Source: Nocardioides cavernae
GTDB taxonomy: Bacteria > Actinomycetota > Actinomycetes > Propionibacteriales > Nocardioidaceae
Assembly (NCBI RefSeq): GCF_016907475.1
Contig: NZ_JAFBCA010000001.1
Span: 1,054,001 to 1,118,000 of the forward strand
Direction of reading: 5' to 3'
Length of the DNA: 64,000 nt
The notes beneath the pieces were generated by a model. It ran no database searches. It was given only the letters and a program-made list of their open reading frames with translations, and was not told the origin of the DNA. A program made the translations under genes and the position numbers. Position 1 is the stretch's first letter. Each line of letters begins with the position of its first letter. This document shows positions 1-7,483 of the stretch, piece by piece.

Positions 1-27
1 TGGGACCCGTCGGTCAGACTTCTCGCC

Positions 28-798
28 ATGCCTGACTTCCGGTGCTCGATCGCCAGCCTCGTCGACGACGAGCCGATGGTCGGCACGGCGCCCACGGACG
101 CCGAGGTCCTCCTCGTGGAGAGCCCCGGCCCGTGGGGGCGCGACGCCGTCAGCGACAACCGCCTCCCCGAGGCGGTCCGCGAGCACCTCCGTTCGGTGGA
201 CCTGAAGGTCTTCCTGCTCCGCCGGCCCGACGGCAGCGCCGGGCCCGGCACCCACGTCTTCCACGCCCGCGCCACCGAGTCCGGATACGAGGTCCGCGCC
301 GCGGTGCTCGACCGGCCGGAGGACCTCCTCGACCTCGACCTCGCCCGCATGTCGGCGTACGACGGCATGCTGTGGCTGGTCTGCACCAACGGCAAGCGCG
401 ACCGCTGCTGCGCCGAGATCGGCCGACCGATCGCCGGTCGGCTCGCAGAGACGTGGCCCGAGGGGACGTGGGAGACCACCCACCTCGGCGGCCACCGGTT
501 CTCCGGCACGCTCCTGGGGCTTCCCAGCGGGATCACGCTCGGCCGGCTCGACACCGACACCGCTGTCGACGCGTGCGCCGCGGTCGAGCGCGGCGAGGTG
601 CCCCTGCCGTGGACGCGGGGCCGGGCGGGCCGGTCGGCGCTCGACCAGGCCCGCGAGCTGCACGTCCTCGCCGGCGGCGATCCCGCCGACGAGCTCGTGA
701 CCGTCCCGGGCCCGCCGAGGCGGCAGTCGTGCGGCGACGACAAGGTGAAGGGCACCACCCGTTTCGAGGTCCGCGAGTCGGAGTCCGTCGGGGGCTGA
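28..798 (+). CDS. Sucrase/ferredoxin-like [2Fe-2S] protein (Suc_Fer family), copy 1
   Basis: This 256-aa soluble protein matches the sucrase/ferredoxin-like family, a thioredoxin-fold ferredoxin. Visible cluster-ligand candidates are C119 and C127/C128 (CTNGKRDRCC) and the C-terminal H152-L-G-G-H156. In the yeast relatives Apd1/Aim32 an HxGGH motif plus two Cys binds a bis-histidinyl [2Fe-2S] cluster, so this copy keeps the full ligand set. ATG at 28 is the first plausible start. It opens a plus-strand cassette with the repeat peptide 98 bp downstream, a JmjC-like oxygenase and a second paralog, which suggests an electron-transfer or redox role for that cassette. The physiological partner is unknown. 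Confidence 0.85.
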   Translation: MPDFRCSIASLVDDEPMVGTAPTDAEVLLVESPGPWGRDAVSDNRLPEAVREHLRSVDLKVFLLRRPDGSAGPGTHVFHARATESGYEVRAAVLDRPEDLLDLDLARMSAYDGMLWLVCTNGKRDRCCAEIGRPIAGRLAETWPEGTWETTHLGGHRFSGTLLGLPSGITLGRLDTDTAVDACAAVERGEVPLPWTRGRAGRSALDQARELHVLAGGDPADELVTVPGPPRRQSCGDDKVKGTTRFEVRESESVGG

Positions 799-896
799 CC
801 ACGTCCCCAGGGGTGTGGGACGGTGGAGCTGGCGAACACCAGACTCGACGCCAGACCCGGGGCGGACCGTCCGTCGCGGCGCGACTAGGAGGATCC

Positions 897-1148
897 ATGA
901 CCACTCCTGACAACCCCCTCGGCGACGGCGAGATGAGCACCGAAGGTGTCGACCCGACCGGCGTCGCAGCCGGTCCCGGCACGGACGCCGACGGCACCGA
1001 CGCTGACGGCACCGACGCTGACGGCACGGACGGCGACTCGACCGATGCCACCGACGGTGACTCCACGGACGCCGACGGCACCGACGGCACTGACGCCGAC
1101 GGCTCTGACGCCGACGGGACCGACGGGACCGACGGGACCGCGCTCTGA
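897..1148 (+). CDS. 83-aa Asp/Thr/Gly repeat peptide (possible modified-peptide precursor)
   Basis: ATG at 897 is preceded by a strong Shine-Dalgarno site (AGGAGG, 887-892). The peptide has a non-repetitive N-terminal part (residues 1-28) and then, from residue 29 to about 80, imperfect TDADG and TDG units. It contains 23 Asp and no Lys, Arg, His, Cys or aromatic residue. Its TGA overlaps the apparent CTG start of the JmjC/cupin-4 oxygenase gene, and two Fe-S proteins and an MFS exporter flank the pair. A short leader plus repetitive core beside a peptide-modifying type of enzyme is what a ribosomal peptide precursor looks like (inference). A calcium-binding acidic peptide or a disordered tail is also possible. 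I do not recognise a named family. Confidence 0.7.
   Translation: MTTPDNPLGDGEMSTEGVDPTGVAAGPGTDADGTDADGTDADGTDGDSTDATDGDSTDADGTDGTDADGSDADGTDGTDGTAL
981..1136 (+). repeat. Tandem DNA repeats encoding TDADG/TDG units
   Basis: Within the peptide gene, 15-nt units such as ACCGACGCTGACGGC recur in frame and are interspersed with 9-nt GACGGGACC-like units. The near-identity of neighbouring units suggests recent slippage or unequal exchange, so the copy number probably varies between strains. Confidence 0.75.
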
Positions 1149-2266
1149 GCGCTCTCGACCGTCTCACCGGTGACGCCCAGACCTTCCTCGACAAGGTCTG
1201 GGCGTCCTCGGTCCACGTCCACCGCACCGATCCGTCGTACGGCGCCGAGGTGCTCTCGCTCGCCCACGTCGACCACCTGCTCACCGAGACCGCGATCCGC
1301 GCCCCGGCGGTCCGGGTCGCCCGCAACGGCACCGTGCTTCCCGAGTCGTCGTTCACCCGTGGCGGCAGCCTGGCCGGCAAGCCGCTCACCGGGCTGGTCG
1401 ACCCGGTCAAGCTGATGCGCCTGCACGACGAGGGCGCCACCATCGTGCTGCAGGGCCTGCAGCGCTACTGGTCGCCCGTCGGTGACCTGGTCGCGGAGCT
1501 GGAGCTCGAGCTCGGCCATCCCTGCCAGGCCAACGCCTACCTCACCCCGGCCGGGGCCCAGGGCTTCGCGGTCCACTCCGACTCCCACGACGTGTTCGTG
1601 ATGCAGACCCACGGCACCAAGATGTGGGAGGTGCACGGCGAGGGCGGGCCGGGCGACCTGCTGCTCGAGCCGGGGGTCGTGGCCTACCTCCCCACCGGCA
1701 CGCCCCATGCCGCCCGGGCGCAGGAGTCGGTCTCGCTGCACCTCACGATCGGCATCAACCAGCTGACGTGGCGCAGCCTCGTGACGCGCGAGGTCGGGCG
1801 CCTGCTCGCGGAGGTGCCCGACGACCACGTGCCTGCCGGCTACCTCGATGACCCCGCCCGCCTGGCCGAGGGCCTCGCCGACCACCTCACTGCCGTCGCC
1901 GACGCCGTACGCCGCCTCGACCCCGCCGCGCTCGCCGAGGCCCAGGTCGAGGGCTTCGTCAGCGGCCGCCCGCCCCGCCTGGCCGGCGCCCTGCTCGACC
2001 GAGACGCGCTCGCGACCGGGATCGGTGCCCAGACGCGCCTGCGCCGCCGGCGCGGGCACCCGTGCGTCCTCGTCGACGACGGTGACGTGGTCCGGGTGAT
2101 GATCGGCGACCGCGTCCTCCGGGTGCCGTCGCGGGTCCGGCCCGCGCTCGAGCACGTCGCCGACCACGCCGAGCTGACGCCGCACGACCTCCCGCTCGAC
2201 GACGAGAGCGCGCTCGTGCTGAGCCGACGGCTGGTGCGGGAGGGCCTGCTCGAGGTCGTCCGGTGA
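1145..2266 (+). CDS. JmjC/cupin-4 type Fe(II)/2-oxoglutarate oxygenase, apparent CTG start
   Basis: The protein belongs to the cupin-4/JmjC superfamily (relatives of the ribosomal oxygenases RoxA/MINA53), which hydroxylate protein side chains. Metal ligands are visible as H144-S-D146 and H188. The frame is open from 1109. The family-like N-terminus (LDRLTGDAQTFLDKVW) lies upstream of the first ATG/GTG, which is a GTG at 1250, so translation most likely starts at CTG 1145, whose CTGA overlaps the stop of the repeat-peptide gene. That gives 373 aa; a start at 1250 would remove about 35 conserved-looking residues. The coupling suggests equimolar expression with the peptide, a plausible substrate. 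A -1 frameshift near the end of the peptide gene is the alternative route into this frame. Confidence 0.8.
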   Translation: MSALDRLTGDAQTFLDKVWASSVHVHRTDPSYGAEVLSLAHVDHLLTETAIRAPAVRVARNGTVLPESSFTRGGSLAGKPLTGLVDPVKLMRLHDEGATIVLQGLQRYWSPVGDLVAELELELGHPCQANAYLTPAGAQGFAVHSDSHDVFVMQTHGTKMWEVHGEGGPGDLLLEPGVVAYLPTGTPHAARAQESVSLHLTIGINQLTWRSLVTREVGRLLAEVPDDHVPAGYLDDPARLAEGLADHLTAVADAVRRLDPAALAEAQVEGFVSGRPPRLAGALLDRDALATGIGAQTRLRRRRGHPCVLVDDGDVVRVMIGDRVLRVPSRVRPALEHVADHAELTPHDLPLDDESALVLSRRLVREGLLEVVR

Positions 2267-3165
2267 TGGCCTTCCGGTGCGCGACGGCCAGCAGGGCCCG
2301 TGGCGACGAGCTCGCGGGCACGGCCTCGACGGTGCGCAGCTACCTGCTCCTCGAGCACCTAGGGCCGTGGGGCACCGACGCCCTGCGCGACGCCCGGTTG
2401 CCCGACGGGCTCGGCGCCCACCTGCAGGAACAGTCGCGCCGGCACCGCGTGCGGGTGCTGCTCGTCCGGCGGCCCGGCAGGCGCGCGAGCGACGGACGGA
2501 CACGGGTGGTCGCCGCGCGCGCCGCGGGCGTGGCCTCGTGGGCGGAGGCCGCCGACCTCGAGCGGATCGACGAGGTGCGTGACCTCGACCTGGCAGCGCT
2601 CGGCGCCGGCCGGTCGCTCGGCCTCGAACCGGAGGACGCCCCCGTCCTCGCCGTCTGCACCCACGGACGCCACGACGCCTGCTGCGCCGAGCTGGGCCGC
2701 CCGGTCGCCCTCGAGCTGGCGTCCGGCCCGCACGCCGCCGCCGTCTGGGAGGCCTCACACGTCGGCGGCGACCGGTTCGCCGGCAACCTCGTCGTGCTGC
2801 CGCGCGGCCTCTACTACGGCGGGCTCGAGCCGGAGTCGGCCCGCGAGGTCGCCGCCGCCACGGCCAGGGGCGAGGTGCTGCTCGAGCACCTGCGGGGCCG
2901 CTCGGACCTGCCGATGGCCGTCCAGGTCGCCGACATCGCGCTGCGCCGTGAGCACGCACTGGTCGGGCTCGACGACGTACGCCCCGGAGCCGTGCGCGTC
3001 GACCACGACCTCACCACCGCCCGGTTCGCGGTGGCCGGGCGCGGGGAGGTCGACGTCGTCGTACGCCGGGTGGCCGGCGCCGACGCACACCAGCTCACCT
3101 GTGCCGCCAGCCGGGCGAGCACCATCCCGGGTCACGAGGTGGTCGAGGTCCGACCGGTGTCCTGA
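2266..3165 (+). CDS. Sucrase/ferredoxin-like protein (Suc_Fer family), copy 2
   Basis: This 299-aa paralog of the gene at 28-798 has the same core: C131 and C139/C140 in CTHGRHDACC, then H165-V-G-G-D169. The second histidine of HxGGH is replaced by Asp, so its cluster ligation or redox potential may differ from copy 1. A C-terminal extension of about 60 residues ends the protein. ATG 2266 overlaps the TGA of the oxygenase gene (TGATG), and an in-frame GTG at 2263 is an alternative start. The tight coupling places it in the same operon as the peptide and oxygenase. The function is inferred only from family and context. Confidence 0.83.
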   Translation: MAFRCATASRARGDELAGTASTVRSYLLLEHLGPWGTDALRDARLPDGLGAHLQEQSRRHRVRVLLVRRPGRRASDGRTRVVAARAAGVASWAEAADLERIDEVRDLDLAALGAGRSLGLEPEDAPVLAVCTHGRHDACCAELGRPVALELASGPHAAAVWEASHVGGDRFAGNLVVLPRGLYYGGLEPESAREVAAATARGEVLLEHLRGRSDLPMAVQVADIALRREHALVGLDDVRPGAVRVDHDLTTARFAVAGRGEVDVVVRRVAGADAHQLTCAASRASTIPGHEVVEVRPVS

Positions 3166-3211
3166 GAAAGTCACGTGCGCGTGGAGGCCGCGAGCGGGAG
3201 ACTGAGCGCTC

Positions 3212-4507
3212 GTGACCTGGACCGGCCGGCTCCGCGCGATGCGGATGGACGTGACGCCGCTGCGCGAGTCGCGCGACTTCCGGCTTCTCTTCACCGCAGG
3301 CAGCGTGTTCTACCTCGGCAGCATGGTCGCCTACGTCGCCGTCCCGTTCGCGATCTACGACCTCACCGGCTCCAACTTCCTCGTCGGTCTCGTCGGTCTC
3401 GTCGAGCTGGGGCCGCTCGTCGTGTTCGGTCTGTACGGCGGCGCGCTGGCCGACCATGTCGACCGACGCCGGCTGCTCGTCGGCACCGGGATCGCCCAGG
3501 TCGTGCTGATGGGTGCCTTCGCGTGGAACGCGTTCTCCGCCCACCCGAGGGTGTGGCTGATCTTCGTCATCGCCGCTCTCTACGCCGCCGTCAGCTCGAT
3601 GCAGCGCCCGTCACGCGAGGCGCTGGAGCCGCGCACCGTACGGCACGACCAGATCGCGGCGGCCAACGCGCTGAGCAGCTTCGCCATGCAGTTCGGCGTC
3701 CTCCTCGGCCCTCTCATCGGCGGCCTGCTGGTGGCGTACGTCGGCGTCGGCTGGTGCTTCCTGGCCGGCTTGTTCGGCTACGCGATCGCCACGCTGCTGT
3801 TCGCGGCCATGCGGCCCTACCCGCACGACGGCGAGACCACCCCGCCCAGCCTGCGCGGCATCCACGAGGGCCTGACCTACGCGCTGCGTCGCCGCGACCT
3901 GCTCGGCACCTACCTCGTCGACATCGCGGCGATGATGCTGGCCATCCCGGTCGTGCTGTTCCCCGCCCTGGCGCACGAGGTGTTCGAACGCCCCGAGCTT
4001 CTCGGCCTGCTCTACTCGGCCGAGACCGTCGGGGCCCTCGTCGCGACAGCGCTCAGCGGTTGGGTCGGCCGGGTGCACCACCACGGCCGCGCAATCGTGA
4101 TCGCCGCCAGCCTCTACGGTGCCTGCATCGCACTCGCCGGACTGATGCCGTCGTTCTGGCTGGCGTGCCTCTTCCTCGCGCTGTCGGGCGCGGCGGACAT
4201 GGTGTCGGCGGTCTTCCGGTCGACGGTCTGGAACCAGACCATCCCGGACACCATGCGCGGCCGGCTTGCCGGCATCGAGATGCTGTCCTACTCGGTCGGG
4301 CCGATGGTCGGCGAGACCCGCGCCGGCTTCGTGGCGGATGCGTGGTCGGTGCGCGGTGCGATGGTCAGCGGTGGCGCCGCGTGCGTCGGCGGGGTGCTGC
4401 TCACGGCGGTGGCGTTGCGTGACTTCTGGTCCTACGACTCGCGCACCGACCCATATGCCGTCGCCGAGCGTGAGCGGCGGGCAGCGGGAGCTGAGCCCGT
4501 CGACTGA
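3212..4507 (+). CDS. MFS exporter, EntS-like (MFS_3)
   Basis: This 431-aa integral membrane protein has about twelve hydrophobic helices. It contains the MFS loop-2/3 signature (GGALADHVDRRRLL) near residue 80 and resembles the enterobactin-exporter-like MFS_3 group. It starts at GTG 3212, 46 bp after the second Fe-S protein, on the same strand as the peptide cassette, and could export the product of that cassette (inference). It could equally be an independent drug or metabolite pump; the substrate cannot be read from the sequence. Confidence 0.85.
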   Translation: MTWTGRLRAMRMDVTPLRESRDFRLLFTAGSVFYLGSMVAYVAVPFAIYDLTGSNFLVGLVGLVELGPLVVFGLYGGALADHVDRRRLLVGTGIAQVVLMGAFAWNAFSAHPRVWLIFVIAALYAAVSSMQRPSREALEPRTVRHDQIAAANALSSFAMQFGVLLGPLIGGLLVAYVGVGWCFLAGLFGYAIATLLFAAMRPYPHDGETTPPSLRGIHEGLTYALRRRDLLGTYLVDIAAMMLAIPVVLFPALAHEVFERPELLGLLYSAETVGALVATALSGWVGRVHHHGRAIVIAASLYGACIALAGLMPSFWLACLFLALSGAADMVSAVFRSTVWNQTIPDTMRGRLAGIEMLSYSVGPMVGETRAGFVADAWSVRGAMVSGGAACVGGVLLTAVALRDFWSYDSRTDPYAVAERERRAAGAEPVD

Positions 4508-4520
4508 TGGACCCGCAGGC

Positions 4521-5534
4521 TCAGCCCAAGCGGTCGCGGAGGTCGGTCGGCCGATCCGGCGCCGGCTGCCACTCGGCCTGCTCGACGACGAGGCGGGGTC
4601 GTCCGGCCTCGGCGTCCTGGAGGTCTCGGGCAGCGCGGTTGGCCTGCGCCTGCTCGCGCTGGGCCACTGCCTCGGCGTCGCCCATCTCGACCCTGGACTC
4701 GGTGAGCTCGCGGTGCAGCGCCTGGACCTTGGCGGCCTGGGCCTGGATCTCCTCGGGCGGGGCCTCGGCGATCACCAGCTCCTCGAGCCTGCCGAGCGCG
4801 GTCTGCTCCCGACGCCGGAGCGCGTCCACCGTGTTGCGGGCCGCCTCGGCCTCCTCACCCGCCTGCACGGCCTCGAGGGCCTCCTCGGCCGCCTCGCGGC
4901 GGAGCTCACCGAAGCTCACCTGGTGGCCCCCGGCGGGGACGAGCTTGGCGCGGTCCTTGTCGGGGTGGACGCCGGCGTGCTCGGCCAGCGCCTTGACGAG
5001 CTCGCGGGTGGCGACCCGGCGGGCGTCACGCAGCTCGATCTTGGCCTCGAAGCACGCCTGGTAGGCCTTCCAGTCGCTCTCCCACGCGTCGGCCTGCTTC
5101 TGGGTGGCGTCGCCGGGCAGCGTCTCGACCGGCGGCCAGATGCGGTTGCCGCGCACCTCGAGGCCCCTGCTGACCGCGAAGTCGCGCAGCTGCTCGAGGC
5201 CCTCGCGGTGCCGGCGCAGCACGTCGGAGTAGGCGTTGATCGCGCGGCCGAGGCCACGGAGGTTGTCGCGGACGGTCGCCGACTCCTCGTGGCGGCGGCC
5301 GGCGCGGTCGCGGAGCGTGTCGGCGGCCTCGCCGGCGAAGACGTCCTCGGACAGCATCGAGGTGCGCTCGAAGGCGTCGACGGCGAGCTCGACCTTGCCG
5401 GCGAGCCGGCGGACGGAGTCGCCGTAGGAGTCGACCTTGCCGGGCTCGAGCCAGTGGTAGTGGCAGCCGATCGGGTCACCGAACTGGAGCGTGTCCTGCT
5501 GGGTCTCGATCCGGTCGACGACGACCCGGGTCAT
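4521..5534 (-). CDS. T7SS-substrate-like coiled-coil protein
   Basis: This 337-aa protein has an N-terminal region resembling the putative T7SS secretion signal domain of actinobacterial polymorphic toxins (DPIGCHYHWLEPGKVDSY near residues 19-36, then a helical hairpin). A long Glu/Arg/Ala-rich helical and coiled-coil C-terminus extends from about residue 190. No toxin fold is recognisable, so it may be a toxin-less relative or a scaffold. ATG 5534 overlaps the TGA of the upstream WXG100-like gene (ATGA). No ESX/T7SS machinery lies in the window. Secretion is inference from the domain type only. Confidence 0.6.
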   Translation of the reverse strand: MTRVVVDRIETQQDTLQFGDPIGCHYHWLEPGKVDSYGDSVRRLAGKVELAVDAFERTSMLSEDVFAGEAADTLRDRAGRRHEESATVRDNLRGLGRAINAYSDVLRRHREGLEQLRDFAVSRGLEVRGNRIWPPVETLPGDATQKQADAWESDWKAYQACFEAKIELRDARRVATRELVKALAEHAGVHPDKDRAKLVPAGGHQVSFGELRREAAEEALEAVQAGEEAEAARNTVDALRRREQTALGRLEELVIAEAPPEEIQAQAAKVQALHRELTESRVEMGDAEAVAQREQAQANRAARDLQDAEAGRPRLVVEQAEWQPAPDRPTDLRDRLG

Positions 5535-5830
5535 GGCTTCACCTGGTCGAGCTGGGCGGCGAACGTGGCGGCCTGTCCGACCATGGAGTCGAGCTCGTCG
5601 AAGTCGATGATCGAGTCGTCGACGGCCCCGGCGAGGGTGCGGCACTTCTTCGCCACCTGCTCGGCGTCGCCGACCAGGCTGCGGACCCCCTCGACCATCA
5701 GGTCGCGCCAGGGGAAGTCGTCGGCGGGGTGGTCGATGTCACCGAGCGCGGACCGCAGGTCCTCGCGGGCGGAGTCGAGCTCCTCCTTGGCGCCGCGCAG
5801 CGCCCGCTGGTTGATCGCGATCGGCCTCAT
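5531..5830 (-). CDS. Small WXG100-like helical protein
   Basis: This 99-aa, all-helical, acidic protein has the size and helix-turn-helix-hairpin look of Esx/WXG100 partners. A W lies near the midpoint (DFPWRDLM) but there is no true WxG motif. It starts at ATG 5830 and is translationally coupled (4-bp overlap) to the larger T7SS-substrate-like gene, so the two proteins probably form a pair. The 209 bp upstream (5831-6039) hold no recognisable gene. Confidence 0.6.
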   Translation of the reverse strand: MRPIAINQRALRGAKEELDSAREDLRSALGDIDHPADDFPWRDLMVEGVRSLVGDAEQVAKKCRTLAGAVDDSIIDFDELDSMVGQAATFAAQLDQVKP

Positions 5831-6039
5831 GGCGTCCTTCTGCCCCGCTGAACGGCGTCGAAACCAGAAGTCGTGGAACTGTGAACTATGCGGTCGTCCG
5901 GTCTGGACCGGCGGGCGGTACGCCCTCACCAGCCGCTACCCGTGCGTCAGGCGGACCGAAGCCGTACGCCCCTGCCCGCTGGGCGCGGACCCCGGGCGAT
6001 CGAGGTCGTTCGGTCCGATCGACGGTCGTGCCCGACGGG

Positions 6040-6828
6040 TCAGACGTGGCCGCTGAGCTGCGCCAGCCGCAGCTCGAGGCGCCCGAGGAGGTCGTTGCAG
6101 GCCTTCTCCGGCATCGCGGAGCGCTTGTCGCCACCCCGGGCGCACACCGGCAGCACGTCGATCGACAGCTTGGCGCCGCCGGCGAGCGCGCGCAGCTCGT
6201 CGAGCTTGTCACCGAACGGCGTGCCGCTGCCGGGGGAGTAGTAGCGCACGGCGGCGTCGACGTCGTCGGCGAAGAGGTCGGCCTTGGTGACCGCGACGAC
6301 CAGCCAGGTCGGTCGGTCGCGGCGTACGGCCATGCTCGCGATCCGGTGTGCCGTGATCGCCCAGTCCTCGAGCTCGGCGGCCAGCAGCTCCTCGCGGGTG
6401 GCGAGGGCCGCACCGGTGGTGCCGCCCGTGCGGCGTGGGGTCGCGTGGCCCCACGCCACGACGTGGAGCACGCCGTCGACGGGCTCGTCGTGGAAGACCT
6501 CGTCGAGCGCGCCGAGCCGGGTGGCGGCGTTCTCGCCCGGCACGACCCGGAAGCGGTAGCCGCGCAGCCGCGCGTTGCGACGCGTACGACGTTCCATCAC
6601 CGCGGAGCCGACGTCCGCCCCACCGGCCGACTCCGCGCTCGCGCGCCGGGAGAGCCGGTCGGCCAGACGGGTCTTGCCGACGCCGGTCATGCCGGTCACC
6701 GCCACCGTCGGGTAGCGGTGCCGCAGCAGGCGGGAGGCCCGCTCCGGGGCCTGGGAGAGCGCGGCGAGCGCGCCACCGGCGATGGTCGTGCCGATGGCTG
6801 CCTTGCCGTGTCGCAACGGTGACTGCAT
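6040..6828 (-). CDS. P-loop GTPase, Era/dynamin-like TRAFAC type
   Basis: This 262-aa protein has a Walker A/G1 motif GMTGVGKT at residues 46-53 and a G4-like TKAD in VVAVTKADLF. A hydrophobic stretch before residue 30 could be an amphipathic or membrane-touching helix. It starts at ATG 6828, the only start that leaves the P-loop at a normal position. It is divergent from the exported protein gene at 6956. The family is general, so neither substrate nor pathway can be assigned; it resembles small actinobacterial GTPases of unknown function. Confidence 0.7.
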   Translation of the reverse strand: MQSPLRHGKAAIGTTIAGGALAALSQAPERASRLLRHRYPTVAVTGMTGVGKTRLADRLSRRASAESAGGADVGSAVMERRTRRNARLRGYRFRVVPGENAATRLGALDEVFHDEPVDGVLHVVAWGHATPRRTGGTTGAALATREELLAAELEDWAITAHRIASMAVRRDRPTWLVVAVTKADLFADDVDAAVRYYSPGSGTPFGDKLDELRALAGGAKLSIDVLPVCARGGDKRSAMPEKACNDLLGRLELRLAQLSGHV

Positions 6829-6955
6829 GGCCCCATCCTGTCCGACGCGCGGTGGCAGGCTCGCCCGACGGGCGGGCGACTTGGTCCCGCAACCGCTCGT
6901 CCCGGACAATGGCGTCGTCCCCGCCCCCCCGCTTGAGAGGTCCCTGCCCACCGTC

Positions 6956-7483
6956 ATGGACACCGAGAACCGCCCCGTGCTGACCGGCCTCGTCGCCCTC
7001 GTCGGCGTCGCCGTGGCCATCGGCCTGCTCGGCGGGCTGGCCGTCCTCGTCGGGGTCAAGGCCGCCGGCATCGGCGACAGCACCGAGACCAGCGACGACC
7101 CGACGTCCTCGGCGACGTTCCGGCTGCCCAAGCCCACGGAGACCAGCTCCGAGACGACGCCCGAGGAGACGGAGCCCAGCCCGGGCACCGAGACCTCGTC
7201 GGAGGCGCCGGCGGAGGGCATCTCGCTGTCGGCGGCTCAGCAGTCGGTGAGCCCGATGCAGCAGATCGACCTGACCGGGACCTACCAGGCCGGCGAGGGC
7301 GCCATCCTGCAGGTGCAGCGGATGGAGAACGGCGCGTGGTCCGACTTCCCGGTGACCATGTCGGTCAGCGGCGGCACCTTCGCGACGTACGTCCAGACGA
7401 GCCGCACCGGTCCCAACGAGTTCCGGGTCGTCGACACCGACTCCGACGTCGTGTCCAACGAGGTCACGATCACCGTCGGCTGA
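6956..7483 (+). CDS. Membrane-anchored exported protein with Ser/Thr/Glu linker
   Basis: This 175-aa protein has one N-terminal transmembrane segment (about residues 8-36), then a low-complexity Thr/Ser/Glu/Pro linker (about 40-85), then a small beta-rich domain that looks like an immunoglobulin-type fold (about 95-175). It probably faces the cell exterior. The start is ATG 6956. The gene overlaps the convergent MFS gene by 14 bp at their 3' ends. No specific family is recognised; a surface sensor or adhesion-type module is possible. Confidence 0.65.
   Translation: MDTENRPVLTGLVALVGVAVAIGLLGGLAVLVGVKAAGIGDSTETSDDPTSSATFRLPKPTETSSETTPEETEPSPGTETSSEAPAEGISLSAAQQSVSPMQQIDLTGTYQAGEGAILQVQRMENGAWSDFPVTMSVSGGTFATYVQTSRTGPNEFRVVDTDSDVVSNEVTITVG

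Noticed and set aside
981..1136. Thrombospondin-3 or dockerin-type calcium repeats in the peptide
   Set aside because: The DADG units recall calcium loops but lack the fixed spacing, hydrophobic positions and cysteines of those domains; kept only as an alternative for the peptide's function.
533..2959. Very long minus-strand open frame opposite the first cassette, rich in Arg/Pro and Ser/Val repeats
   Set aside because: It is a by-product of GC-rich codon use on the plus strand; its composition is unlike a real protein, and the plus-strand genes have clear family motifs.
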